In this document: positions 25,736 to 34,788 of the stretch, one piece after another | How the letters are laid out: every line of letters begins with the position of its first letter | How positions within the stretch are numbered: position 1 is the stretch's first letter | DNA from: Aquipseudomonas alcaligenes_A | GTDB taxonomy: Bacteria; Pseudomonadota; Gammaproteobacteria; Pseudomonadales; Pseudomonadaceae | Strand: one strand, 5' to 3' | NCBI GenBank assembly: GCA_048595745.1 | Contig: CP184361.1 | DNA: 64,000 nucleotides | Notes under the pieces: model-generated | Seen by the model: only the letters and a program-made list of their open reading frames with translations | The model's database searches: none | Told to the model about the DNA's origin: nothing | Program-made: the position numbers and the translations under genes

Positions 25736-28567
25736 TTAGACAGTAAAGGCGTCGTTCAGCAGTTTTTCCTGCTGTTCGGCGTGCATCGAGGCATAGCCAC
25801 AGGCCGGTGCCGCCGAGGCGTCGCGACCGGCGTACTGCAGGAACAGCTCCTTCTTGTGCGCCGAGGCAACGCGACGCATGTGGTGCTGACTGCAGTACCA
25901 GGCGCCCTGGTTCATCGGCTCTTCCTGACACCAGACGATGTGCTTGAGGTTCTTGTACGGCGCCAGAGCCTCGGCCAGATCGTCTTCGGGGAACGGGTAG
26001 AGCTGTTCGATGCGCACGATGGCGATGTCGTCACGCTTCTCGGCACGACGCTTGGCCAGCAGGTCGTAGTACACCTTGCCGCTGCACAGGACGACGCGCT
26101 CGACCTTCTTCGCCTCGATCGGATCGATCTCGCCGATAACGGTCTGGAACGAGCCTTCGGCCAGTTCTTCCAGGGTCGAGATGGCCAGCGGGTGGCGCAG
26201 CAGCGACTTGGGCGACAGCACCACCAGGGGCTTGCGCAGCGGGCGAATGACCTGGCGACGCAGCAGGTGGTAGATCTGCGCCGGGGTGGTCGGCATGCAG
26301 ACCTGCATGTTGTGCTCGGCGCACAGCTGCAGGAAGCGCTCCAGGCGCGCGGAGCTGTGCTCCGGGCCCTGACCCTCGTAGCCGTGCGGCAGCAGCATGG
26401 TCAGACCGCACAGACGGCCCCACTTGTGCTCACCGCTGGAGATGAACTGGTCAAACACCACCTGGGCGCCGTTGGCGAAGTCGCCGAACTGCGCTTCCCA
26501 GATCACCAGCGCGTTCGGCATGGTGGTGGCATAGCCATACTCGAAGGCCAGTACCGCTTCTTCCGAAAGGAAGGAGTCGAACAGCTGGAACTTCGGCTGA
26601 CCCTCGAACAGGTTCTGCAGCGGCAGGTAGGTGCTGGCATCCTTCTGGTTGTGCAGCGCCGCATGGCGGTGCGAGAAGGTGCCGCGGCCGACGTCCTGAC
26701 CGGTCATGCGCACCGGATGGCCTTCGAACAGCAGGGTGGCGTAGGCCAGGTTCTCGGCATAGCCCCAGTTGATCGGCATGGCGCCGGCGGTCATCTTGGC
26801 GCGGTCTTCCAGCACCTTGGCGACCTGACGCTGCAGCACGAAGCCTTCCGGAATTTCCAGCAGCTTGCCGGCCAGCTCCTGCAGGGTCTTCAGTTCGAAG
26901 CGGGTGTCATGGCGAGCGGTCCAGGTGTGGCCCAGGTAGGGGCGCCAGTCGACGAACAGCTCCTTGTTCGGCTCCTTGACCAGGCTCTTGACCACGTGCT
27001 GGCCGTTGTCCAGCGCGCTGCGGTAATCCTCAATCTTGGCCTTGACCGCCTCCTCGGCAATACGACCGGCCTGGATCAGGCTATCGGCGTACAGCTCGCG
27101 GGTGGTGCGCTGCTTGGCGATCTGCTGGTACATCAGCGGCTGGGTGCCGCTCGGCTCGTCGGCCTCGTTGTGGCCGCGACGACGGTAGCAGACCAGGTCG
27201 ATGACCACGTCACGCTTGAACTGCATGCGGTAGTCAACGGCCAGTTGGGTGACGAACAGCACGGCTTCCGGGTCGTCGCCATTCACATGGAAGATCGGCG
27301 CCTGGATCATCTTCGCCACATCGGTGCAGTACTCGGTGGAGCGCGAGTCCTCGGGACGGCTGGTGGTGAAGCCGACCTGGTTGTTGATCACGATGTGGAT
27401 GGTGCCGCCGGTCTTGTAGGCACGGGTCTGCGACATCTGGAAGGTTTCCATGACCACGCCCTGACCGGCGAACGCCGCGTCACCGTGGATGGAAATCGGC
27501 AGTACCTTGTCGCCGGTGGTGTCCTGGCGACGATCCTGACGGGCACGTACGGACCCCTCGACCACCGGAGAGACGATCTCCAGGTGCGACGGGTTGAACG
27601 CCAGCGCCAGGTGCACTTCGCCACCGGGGGTCATAACGTTGGACGAGAAGCCCTGGTGGTACTTCACGTCACCGGAGGACAGACCTTCGACCTGCTTGCC
27701 TTCGAACTCGTCGAACAGGTCGCGTGGGTTCTTGCCGAAGGTGTTGACCAGCACGTTCAGACGGCCACGGTGGGCCATGCCGATGACGATTTCCTGGGTA
27801 CCGTAGGAGCCGCAGCGCTGGATGATCTCGTCCAGCAGCGGGATCAGGCTCTCACCGCCCTCGAGACCGAAGCGCTTGGTGCCCGGGTACTTGGTGCCCA
27901 GGTACTTTTCCAGGCCCTCGGCAGCGGTCAGGCGCTCGAGCAGATGCGCCTGCACTTCCGGCGAATAGGCCGGACGGCCACGCACGCTCTCCAGACGCTG
28001 CTGGAACCACTTGCGCTGCTCGGAATCGACGATGTGGGTGAACTCGGCGCCGATGGTGCGACAATATGTCTGCTGCAGCGCTTCGTGGATTTCCCTTAGA
28101 GTCGCCTCCTCCTTGCCGATGTAAAGCTCACCGGTACGGAAGGTGGTGTCGAGGTCGGCATTGGTCAGGCCATAGTGATGGACTGCCAGATCGGCCGGCG
28201 CAGGACGCTGCCACAACCCCAGCGGGTCGAGCGTCGAGGCCTGATGGCCGCGCATGCGGTATGCCTGGATCAGGCGCAGGACTTCCACCTGCTTCTTCTC
28301 GTGCTCGCTGCTGACGCTCCCGGCGGAAACCGGTTGAGCGCGGCGCTGGTTCTTCGCCAGCAGCACGAAATGATCGCGGACAGTGGAGTGCGAAACGTCG
28401 GTCGCGGCATTGCCATCGGCCGGCAGTTTCTGGAAGTAGGTGCGCCACTCTTCGGGCACAGCGTTGGGATCGTGCAGGTAGAGCTCGTAGAGCTCTTCCA
28501 CGTAGGCCGCGTTGCCACCGGATAGGTGGGCGCTGTCCCACATGCGCTGCATCACGCTTTCTTGCAT
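25736..28567 (-). CDS. sucA: 2-Oxoglutarate dehydrogenase E1 component
   Basis: 943 aa thiamine diphosphate-dependent E1 that decarboxylates 2-oxoglutarate and passes the succinyl group to SucB. The N-terminal YVEELYELYLHDP segment, the GMAHRGRLNVLVN motif and the thiamine-binding GDAAFAGQGVVMETF are present. GAGGG precedes the ATG at 28567 with spacing near 9; another ATG lies five codons in. It follows sdhB after 243 bp with two stems. Confidence 0.97.
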   Translation of the reverse strand: MQESVMQRMWDSAHLSGGNAAYVEELYELYLHDPNAVPEEWRTYFQKLPADGNAATDVSHSTVRDHFVLLAKNQRRAQPVSAGSVSSEHEKKQVEVLRLIQAYRMRGHQASTLDPLGLWQRPAPADLAVHHYGLTNADLDTTFRTGELYIGKEEATLREIHEALQQTYCRTIGAEFTHIVDSEQRKWFQQRLESVRGRPAYSPEVQAHLLERLTAAEGLEKYLGTKYPGTKRFGLEGGESLIPLLDEIIQRCGSYGTQEIVIGMAHRGRLNVLVNTFGKNPRDLFDEFEGKQVEGLSSGDVKYHQGFSSNVMTPGGEVHLALAFNPSHLEIVSPVVEGSVRARQDRRQDTTGDKVLPISIHGDAAFAGQGVVMETFQMSQTRAYKTGGTIHIVINNQVGFTTSRPEDSRSTEYCTDVAKMIQAPIFHVNGDDPEAVLFVTQLAVDYRMQFKRDVVIDLVCYRRRGHNEADEPSGTQPLMYQQIAKQRTTRELYADSLIQAGRIAEEAVKAKIEDYRSALDNGQHVVKSLVKEPNKELFVDWRPYLGHTWTARHDTRFELKTLQELAGKLLEIPEGFVLQRQVAKVLEDRAKMTAGAMPINWGYAENLAYATLLFEGHPVRMTGQDVGRGTFSHRHAALHNQKDASTYLPLQNLFEGQPKFQLFDSFLSEEAVLAFEYGYATTMPNALVIWEAQFGDFANGAQVVFDQFISSGEHKWGRLCGLTMLLPHGYEGQGPEHSSARLERFLQLCAEHNMQVCMPTTPAQIYHLLRRQVIRPLRKPLVVLSPKSLLRHPLAISTLEELAEGSFQTVIGEIDPIEAKKVERVVLCSGKVYYDLLAKRRAEKRDDIAIVRIEQLYPFPEDDLAEALAPYKNLKHIVWCQEEPMNQGAWYCSQHHMRRVASAHKKELFLQYAGRDASAAPACGYASMHAEQQEKLLNDAFTV

Positions 28568-28810
28568 GCTTGGTCACCCTCGGTAAGGGGACACCACCGG
28601 CGTAGAAGCCGTAGCTGGGCCATTCATAGTCCTAGAGCAGCGACCTGGTAAGCCACTACGGATCCCGCAGATAGTCCGGGTACCAGCCCGGATGCCCCTG
28701 CTGGTCGTCATTTTCTTTCAAATAAGACCCCCGGCTTTGTGAGCTGGGGGTCTGGCTTTACTGCGCCGGCGAATCGTTCCGCCGGCGCAGGTGTTGCGTG
28801 AAGCGGTGTA
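28568..28810 (-). promoter_or_regulatory. Structured sdhB-sucA intergenic leader
   Basis: On the coding strand two stems follow sdhB: a perfect 10-bp CTGCGCCGGC/GCCGGCGCAG (28761-28790), then AGACCCCC/GGGGGTCT (28725-28752) followed by TTATTT, which may act as a partial terminator. Further down CCGGG/CCCGG folds near 28680-28700. A candidate cis RNA named sucA-II has been reported before sucA in pseudomonads; placement fits but the consensus is unchecked. Confidence 0.55.
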
Positions 28811-29530
28811 TCAGGTACCGCTCTGCAGCAGCATGTTGCGCACGTGACCGATGGCCTTGGTCGGGTTCAGGCCTTTCGGGCAGACGTTGACGCAGTTCAT
28901 GATGCCGCGGCAGCGGAACACGCTGAACGGGTCGTCCAGGGACGCCAGACGCTCGGCGGTCTTGGTGTCACGGCTGTCGGCCAGGAAGCGATAGGCCTGC
29001 AGCAACGCGGCGGGACCGAGGAACTTGTCCGGGTTCCACCAGAAGGACGGGCAGCTGGTCGAGCAGCACGCGCACAGGATGCACTCGTACAGACCGTCCA
29101 GCTTCTCGCGCTCTTCCGGGCTCTGCAGACGCTCGATGGCCGGAGCCGGCGTATCGTTCTGCAGGAACGGCTGCACCTTCTCGTACTGCTTGTAGAAGAT
29201 GCTCATATCGACGACCAGGTCACGAATGACCGGCAGCCCCGGCAGCGGGCGGATCACCAGCTTGTCGCCCTTCACCACGGTGGAGATCGGGGTGATGCAG
29301 GCCAGGCCGTTCTTGCCGCTGATGTTCATGCCATCGGAACCGCAAACGCCTTCACGGCAGGAGCGACGGTAGGAGAAACCTTCGTCCTGCTCCTTGATCA
29401 GGGCCAGCACGTCAAGAACCATCAGGTCCTTGCCGTCGATCTGCACCTGGAAATCCTGCATGAACGGCGCAGCGTCTTTTTCCGGGTTGTAGCGATAAAC
29501 GCTGACTTGCAAAGTTTTACCAAGAGACAT
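28811..29530 (-). CDS. sdhB: Succinate dehydrogenase iron-sulfur subunit
   Basis: 239 aa peripheral subunit of complex II carrying the electron path from FAD to quinone. The [2Fe-2S] cysteines lie in SCREGVCGSDGMN; the [4Fe-4S] and [3Fe-4S] motifs are CILCACCSTSCPS and CRGIMNCVNVCPKGL. I start at the ATG at 29530 (MSLGKTLQ), with AAGGGTGG 6 bases upstream; a GTG three codons earlier overlaps that ribosome site. Confidence 0.96.
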   Translation of the reverse strand: MSLGKTLQVSVYRYNPEKDAAPFMQDFQVQIDGKDLMVLDVLALIKEQDEGFSYRRSCREGVCGSDGMNISGKNGLACITPISTVVKGDKLVIRPLPGLPVIRDLVVDMSIFYKQYEKVQPFLQNDTPAPAIERLQSPEEREKLDGLYECILCACCSTSCPSFWWNPDKFLGPAALLQAYRFLADSRDTKTAERLASLDDPFSVFRCRGIMNCVNVCPKGLNPTKAIGHVRNMLLQSGT

Positions 29531-29541
29531 GGCAGCCACCC

Positions 29542-31314
29542 TTAATAAGTACGTACTTTGGGTTCAAAAGCAGGAACGGTCTTTGGCGCGAAGTTCACGG
29601 CGCGCTTGGAGACACGTTTCTCACCCGGGAAGTACAGCGAGTGGCACAGCCAGTTCTCGTCGTCGCGATCCTCGAAGTCCTCGCGGGCATGGGCACCACG
29701 GGACTCGGTACGGGTATCGGCGGCGATGGCAGTGGCCTCGGCCACTTCCAGCAGGTTCTGCAGCTCCAGCGCTTCGATGCGCGCGGTGTTGAAGGCCTGG
29801 CTCTTGTCGGCGATCTTGACGTTGGCGATGCGCTCACGCAGATCAGCCAGCTGAGAGATGCCCTTCTTCATGTATTCGCCGGTACGGAATACACCGAAGT
29901 AGTTCTGCATGCACTGCTGCAGTTCTTTACGCAGCGGAGCCACGTCTTCACCGCTACTGCGCTCGTTGACGCCGGACAGGCGCTTGAGCGAGGCCTCAAT
30001 GTCGGTTTCGCTGGCGCTGCGGGTCTCGACGCCTTCCTTCAGCGCCTTTTCCAGGTGCAGGCCGGCGGCACGGCCGAACACCACCAGGTCGAGCAGCGAG
30101 TTGCCGCCCAGACGGTTGGCACCGTGCACCGATACGCAAGCGACTTCACCTACGGCGAACAGACCTTCGATGATCTTGTCGTTGCCGTTGGCGTCCTGGG
30201 TGATGGCCTGGCCATGAATGTTGGTGGCCACGCCACCCATCATGTAGTGGCAGGTCGGGATCACCGGAACCGGAGCGACAACCGGGTCGACATGAGCGAA
30301 GGTCTTCGACAGTTCGCAGATGCCCGGCAGACGGCTGTGCAGTACTTCCTCGCCAAGGTGGTCGAGCTTCAGCAGCACGTGGTCCTTGTCCGGGCCACAG
30401 CCGTTACCGGCGATCACTTCCTTGACCATGGAGCGGGCGACCACGTCGCGACCGGCCAGGTCCTTGGCGTTCGGCGCGTAACGCTCCATGAAGCGCTCGC
30501 CGTGGGCGTTGATCAGGTAGCCACCTTCACCGCGGCAGCCTTCAGTGACCAGCACACCGGCGCCAGCGATGCCGGTCGGGTGGAATTGCCACATCTCGAT
30601 GTCCTGCACCGGCACGCCGGCACGCAGGGCCATGCCCACGCCGTCACCGGTGTTGATCAGGGCATTGGTGGTGGAGGCGTAGATACGACCGGCACCGCCA
30701 GTGGCCAGAACCACGGCCTTGGAGCGGATGTAGACGGTTTCGCCAGTCTCGATGCAGATGGCGATGATGCCGACGATGGCGCCATCCTGGTTCTTCACCA
30801 GGTCAACGGCGTACCACTCGTTGAGGAACGAGGTGCCAGCCTTCAGGTTGGCCTGGTACAGGGTGTGCAGCAGGGCGTGCCCGGTACGGTCGGCCGCAGC
30901 ACAGGTACGAGCAGCCTGGGTCGGATTGTCCGGGCCCTTGGACTGACCGCCGAACGGACGCTGGTAGATGCGACCCTGCTCGGTACGGGAGAACGGGAGC
31001 CCCATGTGCTCGAGCTCGAACACGGCTTCCGGGCCGACAGAGCACATGTATTCGATCGCGTCCTGGTCGCCGATGTAGTCGGAGCCCTTGACGGTGTCGT
31101 ACATGTGCCAGCGCCAATCGTCGTTCGGATCGGCCGAAGCGATGGCGCAGGTGATGCCGCCTTGAGCGGATACAGTGTGCGAACGGGTCGGGAAGACCTT
31201 CGTCACCACGGCAGTCTTGTGACCGCCTTGAGCCAGTTGCAGTGCGGCACGCATGCCTGCACCACCGCCACCGACAATGATGGCGTCATAGGAAAGAGTA
31301 CGAATGCTAGACAT
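29542..31314 (-). CDS. sdhA: Succinate dehydrogenase flavoprotein subunit
   Basis: 590 aa catalytic subunit that oxidises succinate to fumarate at covalently bound FAD. GGGGAGMRAAL starts the FAD fold, SHTVSAQGG contains the histidine for FAD attachment, and HPTGIAGAGVLVTEG and ARSMVKEV are substrate-site segments. It is placed between sdhD and sdhB with short gaps. Confidence 0.97.
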   Translation of the reverse strand: MSSIRTLSYDAIIVGGGGAGMRAALQLAQGGHKTAVVTKVFPTRSHTVSAQGGITCAIASADPNDDWRWHMYDTVKGSDYIGDQDAIEYMCSVGPEAVFELEHMGLPFSRTEQGRIYQRPFGGQSKGPDNPTQAARTCAAADRTGHALLHTLYQANLKAGTSFLNEWYAVDLVKNQDGAIVGIIAICIETGETVYIRSKAVVLATGGAGRIYASTTNALINTGDGVGMALRAGVPVQDIEMWQFHPTGIAGAGVLVTEGCRGEGGYLINAHGERFMERYAPNAKDLAGRDVVARSMVKEVIAGNGCGPDKDHVLLKLDHLGEEVLHSRLPGICELSKTFAHVDPVVAPVPVIPTCHYMMGGVATNIHGQAITQDANGNDKIIEGLFAVGEVACVSVHGANRLGGNSLLDLVVFGRAAGLHLEKALKEGVETRSASETDIEASLKRLSGVNERSSGEDVAPLRKELQQCMQNYFGVFRTGEYMKKGISQLADLRERIANVKIADKSQAFNTARIEALELQNLLEVAEATAIAADTRTESRGAHAREDFEDRDDENWLCHSLYFPGEKRVSKRAVNFAPKTVPAFEPKVRTY

Positions 31315-31317
31315 GAA

Positions 31318-31686
31318 TCAGAAACCCCACAGGATCTGCACACCCCAGACGAACACGACGAACTGAATCACGCCGCAAGCCGCCTGGACGAGGAAACGCA
31401 CGCCAGTCGCCCAACGGCCGATGGCCATGGGAGTCAGGTAGTCGGTGGTGATGGTCCACATACCGACCCAGGCGTGCACGATCAGCGCAACCAGCGCCAG
31501 CAGGCTGAAGATGCGCATCGCATTGTGGGAGAACAGGCTGTGCCATTCGGCGTAGCCCAGACCTGGATTGACCACGAAGTAGCCGATCAGGAAGATGAAA
31601 TAAGCCGCGAGAACGACCGCAGAAACGCGCTGAGCCATCCAGTCGTAGAGGCCAGAGCGCGAGAAGTTGGTTACGTTGGTTACCAT
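31318..31686 (-). CDS. sdhD: Succinate dehydrogenase membrane anchor SdhD
   Basis: 122 aa with three hydrophobic spans; with SdhC it binds heme b and quinone. The segment LVALIVHAWVGMWTITTDYL carries the family histidine and the DY pair of the quinone site. The ATG at 31686 overlaps the end of sdhC by 7 bp; the longer open frame upstream is noise. Confidence 0.93.
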   Translation of the reverse strand: MVTNVTNFSRSGLYDWMAQRVSAVVLAAYFIFLIGYFVVNPGLGYAEWHSLFSHNAMRIFSLLALVALIVHAWVGMWTITTDYLTPMAIGRWATGVRFLVQAACGVIQFVVFVWGVQILWGF

Positions 31687-32066
31687 ATCCACACCCCCAC
31701 CAGAACGATGATCACAGCCGACACGGCGATGACGATCTTCGAGCCCAGCTTGCCGCCTTCCAGCGACTCGCCGACACCCATGTCCATGATCAGGTGGCGT
31801 ACGCCGGCCACCAGGTGATACAGCAGGGCGGACAGCAGACCCCAGACAATCAGCTTGGCCAGTGGGCTGGTCAGACACGCCTTCACTTCTGCAAAGCCTT
31901 CCTCGGAAGCCAGGGACTTATCGAGAGCAAACAGCATCACGATGATACCCAGGAAGAGGATGACACCGGATACCCGGTGCAGAATGGACGTATAAGCTGT
32001 GATCGGGAGTTTTATGGTCCTGAGATCTAGGTTTACAGGTCGTTGGCTATTCACGGCTTTTTTCAC
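31680..32066 (-). CDS. sdhC: Succinate dehydrogenase cytochrome b556 subunit SdhC
   Basis: 128 aa with three membrane spans. SILHRVSGVILFLG holds the quinone-site Ser/Arg region and YHLVAGVRHLIMD the heme-ligand histidine. The start is a GTG at 32066 (KKAVNSQRPVNLDL follows), downstream of AGGGGC; no suitable ATG exists. First gene of sdhCDAB-sucAB-lpdG-sucCD. Confidence 0.93.
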   Translation of the reverse strand: MKKAVNSQRPVNLDLRTIKLPITAYTSILHRVSGVILFLGIIVMLFALDKSLASEEGFAEVKACLTSPLAKLIVWGLLSALLYHLVAGVRHLIMDMGVGESLEGGKLGSKIVIAVSAVIIVLVGVWIW

Positions 32067-32185
32067 ACTAGAGGCCCCTAACAAACAGGGCAAGTTGTCG
32101 GGAAGTGCACTGGTCAGGTACCCCTCACCAAGGGAGTGCCAGCCGCCTTATTAAAGGCTCTAAAGCCTCTGACGGCCGGGCGCAG

Positions 32186-32214
32186 AGTATAGACAGTTAG
32201 GTTACTAATGACAA
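32186..32214 (-). promoter_or_regulatory. Sigma70 promoter of the sdh-suc operon
   Basis: On the minus strand TTGTCA (32214-32209), a 17-base spacer and TATACT (32191-32186): a near-consensus promoter. It leaves an untranslated leader of about 115 bases before the sdhC GTG. Confidence 0.8.
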
Positions 32215-32295
32215 CGCAAGACCCCACACCCAAAAGCGGATTGCGCGCCCTCAATAAATGACGTATTAGGCCACTCCCCGCGCCCTAAAAAAGGG

Positions 32296-32324
32296 CTGAA
32301 ACCCGTCTGCCGTCTGGGTTTCAG
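32296..32324. promoter_or_regulatory. Palindrome upstream of the gltA promoter
   Basis: CTGAAACCC, 11 bases, GGGTTTCAG: a perfect 9-bp inverted repeat ending 4 bases before the gltA -35 box. It may be an operator, or a transcript stem if transcription enters from upstream. Confidence 0.5.
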
Positions 32325-32328
32325 TAAA

Positions 32329-32356
32329 TTGACTTTCAGATTTATGTCTCTATAGT
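32329..32356 (+). promoter_or_regulatory. Sigma70 promoter of gltA
   Basis: TTGACT (32329-32334), a 16-base spacer and TATAGT (32351-32356), about 55 bases before the gltA start. Confidence 0.78.
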
Positions 32357-32415
32357 GTCCCGGGCCCTGCGTGGGGGGCTGTCTGATGATTCCAAGCATA
32401 AACAGGAGGCCGCAC

Positions 32416-33705
32416 ATGGCTGACAAAAAAGCGCAGTTGATCATCGAGGGCAATGCCCCCGTAGAGCTGCCCGTACTGACCGGCACCGTAGGTCCCGATG
32501 TTGTCGACGTGAGGGGCCTGACCGCCACGGGTCGCTTCACCTTTGATCCTGGCTTTATGTCGACCGCCTCTTGCGAGTCGAAGATCACCTACATCGACGG
32601 TGACGCCGGCATCCTGCTGCACCGCGGTTACCCCATTGAGCAGCTGGCCGAGAAATCCGACTACCTGGAAACCTGCTACCTGCTGCTGAACGGCGAACTG
32701 CCGACCGCCGAGCAGAAGGCCAAGTTCGTCAGCGTCATCAAGAACCACACCATGGTTCACGAGCAGCTGAAGAGCTTCTTCAACGGCTTCCGCCGCGATG
32801 CCCACCCGATGGCCATCATGTGCGGCGTAGTCGGCGCCCTCTCCGCCTTCTACCACGACTCGCTGGACATCAATAACGCCCAGCACCGCGAAGTGTCGGC
32901 CATGCGCCTGATCGCCAAGATGCCGACCATCGCTGCCATGGCTTACAAGTACTCCATGGGCCAGCCCATGATGTACCCGCGTAACGACCTGAACTACGCG
33001 GAAAACTTCCTGCACATGATGTTCAACACCCCGTGCGAGATCAAACCGATCAGCCCGGTGCTGGCCAAGGCAATGGACCGCATCTTCGTCCTGCACGCCG
33101 ACCATGAGCAGAACGCCTCCACCTCCACCGTGCGTCTGGCCGGCTCCTCCGGCGCCAACCCGTTCGCCTGTATCGCCGCCGGCATCGCCGCGCTCTGGGG
33201 CCCGGCACACGGCGGCGCCAACGAAGCCGTGCTGACCATGCTGGACGAGATCGGCAGCGTCGAAAACATCGACAAGTTCATCGCCAAGGCCAAGGACAAG
33301 AACGATCCGTTCAAGCTGATGGGCTTCGGTCACCGCGTGTACAAGAACCGTGACCCGCGCGCCACCGTGATGAAGAAGACCTGCGACGAAGTGCTGGCCG
33401 AACTGGGCATCAAGAACGATCCGCAGCTGGAACTGGCCATGCGCCTGGAAGAGATCGCCCTCACCGATCCGTACTTCAAGGAACGCAACCTGTACCCGAA
33501 CGTGGACTTCTACTCGGGCATCATCCTCAAGGCCATCGGCATCCCGACCAGCATGTTCACCGTGATCTTCGCCCTGTCGCGTACCGTCGGCTGGATTTCG
33601 CACTGGAAGGAAATGCTGTCCAGCCCGTACAAGATCGGCCGCCCGCGCCAGCTGTACACCGGCTACGACAAGCGCGACTACGTCAAGCTGGAAGACCGCA
33701 AGTAA
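32416..33705 (+). CDS. gltA: Citrate synthase, hexameric type
   Basis: 429 aa enzyme condensing oxaloacetate and acetyl-CoA, the entry to the TCA cycle. MGFGHRVYKNRDPR carries an active-site histidine and NVDFYSG the catalytic aspartate; HADHEQNAST gives the other histidine region. AGGAGG stands 8 bases before the ATG at 32416. Divergent from sdh-suc and closed by a terminator. Confidence 0.97.
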   Translation: MADKKAQLIIEGNAPVELPVLTGTVGPDVVDVRGLTATGRFTFDPGFMSTASCESKITYIDGDAGILLHRGYPIEQLAEKSDYLETCYLLLNGELPTAEQKAKFVSVIKNHTMVHEQLKSFFNGFRRDAHPMAIMCGVVGALSAFYHDSLDINNAQHREVSAMRLIAKMPTIAAMAYKYSMGQPMMYPRNDLNYAENFLHMMFNTPCEIKPISPVLAKAMDRIFVLHADHEQNASTSTVRLAGSSGANPFACIAAGIAALWGPAHGGANEAVLTMLDEIGSVENIDKFIAKAKDKNDPFKLMGFGHRVYKNRDPRATVMKKTCDEVLAELGIKNDPQLELAMRLEEIALTDPYFKERNLYPNVDFYSGIILKAIGIPTSMFTVIFALSRTVGWISHWKEMLSSPYKIGRPRQLYTGYDKRDYVKLEDRK

Positions 33706-33720
33706 GTTTTGCGGACAAGA

Positions 33721-33748
33721 AAAAAGGCTGCCAATGGCAGCCTTTTTT
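33721..33748. terminator. Bidirectional terminator between gltA and START gene
   Basis: AAAAAGGCTGCC-AAT-GGCAGCCTTTTTT: 12-bp stem with A and T runs, serving gltA and the converging START-domain gene. Confidence 0.9.
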
Positions 33749-33762
33749 ATTTCCACAGGGCC

Positions 33763-34375
33763 TCAGCGCTTCTCGGCCAGGGTGCGCAAACCACTCAGCG
33801 TATTGAACGGAGCATCGACCACGAAGCTATTGGCCAGCCAGGACGGTACGCTGCCACCCGGCTCGGTATGCACCTGGTAGGTGACCTCGACCTTGCCATC
33901 ACCCAGCGGCACGAAACGCCAGAAGCCCTGCAGGCTGGCGACCCGCGTATGGCCTTTGTCCTGCGGCAGGTACTGCGGTTGGCCATCCAGCTTGCGGGTC
34001 AGGCTGCCATCGGCGCCCTGCTCTGACACCACATGCAGGATCGAGTCGCGCGCCTCGACCGGCCAGGGCATGTCGAAACGGGTATAGACCCAGCTCTCAC
34101 CCTCTTCGTGCTTGAGCAGGCTCTGCTCGGCACAGGCGTGAATCCACTTGCAGGATCCCTGGACGTCATCCTGCAAAGCGCGCAGCGTCGCGACATCGGC
34201 GTTGATCGTGGTCACGCCGCGATAGGCCTTGTACTTCGAGCCTTGAACCTCGCTCAGGTAGATCTTGATGCCACCCTCATCCTTGGCCAGCTTCCAGTCT
34301 TCGGCGTAGAGCCAGGCCGCTTGCCAGCAGGCTAAGGCCGCAGACGGCGGCTATTCGACTCAACGCAATCATCAT
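33763..34375 (-). pseudogene. START-domain lipid-binding protein, frameshifted in signal peptide
   Basis: The intact frame from 34215 down (150 aa) has START-domain features seen in Pseudomonas proteins next to gltA, such as QGFWRFVPLGDGKVEVTYQ and a terminal PGGSVPSWLANSFVV. Reading upstream, the mature N-terminus (EDWKLAKDEGGIKIYLSEV) is in this frame but has no start codon. A good start exists at 34372/34375 behind AAGGAG, encoding a signal peptide MIALSRIAAVCGLSLLASG, but in the other frame. The two join if one base is removed near 34306-34316. Either a real inactivating frameshift or a sequence error. Confidence 0.72.
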
Positions 34376-34427
34376 TGCTCCTTGGTGGGAAAAGGCCCGC
34401 CGGCAGGGCCGCCGGACCGGAAATCGC

Positions 34428-34679
34428 TCAGGCCGTAACCTGCTCCAGCCAGCCGATCAGGCGGATCGCCTCCTCGCGGCTCGAGCCGCAGACGTACTCC
34501 GCCGCGGCAAAGCCCGAACAGACGCTTGGCCGCTCGGGGCGGCCGAAGATCGCGCAGAGAAACTCGGCGGTAAGATGGGGACAGCGTTCACCGGCAGCCT
34601 TGCCGTTGGGCAGACCGGGAATCGGTGAGCTGATGGAGGGTGCGATGCAGCAGGCACCGCAGCCGGCACGACACTCCAT
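34428..34679 (-). CDS. YkgJ-type cysteine cluster protein
   Basis: 83 aa. Begins MECRAGCGACC, with cysteines at residues 3, 7, 10 and 11 and more at 33, 41, 54 and 64, the pattern of the YkgJ/zinc-iron-chelating cysteine cluster family. Function unknown; metal binding is likely. Ends LEQVTA. It lies just upstream of the START gene on the same strand. Confidence 0.8.
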   Translation of the reverse strand: MECRAGCGACCIAPSISSPIPGLPNGKAAGERCPHLTAEFLCAIFGRPERPSVCSGFAAAEYVCGSSREEAIRLIGWLEQVTA

Positions 34680-34788
34680 GAAAACCTCTCATGTACTGGG
34701 CGGGCGCGATCTTAACGTCTGTGCGCCCGACCTTCCATCATTCAGATGGCACCATGCCCGCCGCCGCTCTCTTGACGCCTTGAATACC

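Larger units (their letters stand above)
32067..32415. other. Divergent sdhC/gltA control region
   Basis: A 349-bp gene-free stretch between the two TCA transcription units. It holds a sigma70-like promoter for each direction, a 9-bp perfect palindrome (32296-32324), a GCCCT/AGGGC stem (32282-32296) and, in the sdhC leader, an AGGCT-TTAG-AGCCT stem near 32153-32166. I see no coding sequence. Confidence 0.8.

Noticed and set aside
25709..28099. 796-aa open frame antisense to sucA
   Set aside because: Shadow of codon bias in SucA; no ribosome site or recognisable domain.
29641..31818. 725-aa open frame antisense to sdhA and sdhD
   Set aside because: Covers two real genes; composition is that of a reverse-frame artefact.
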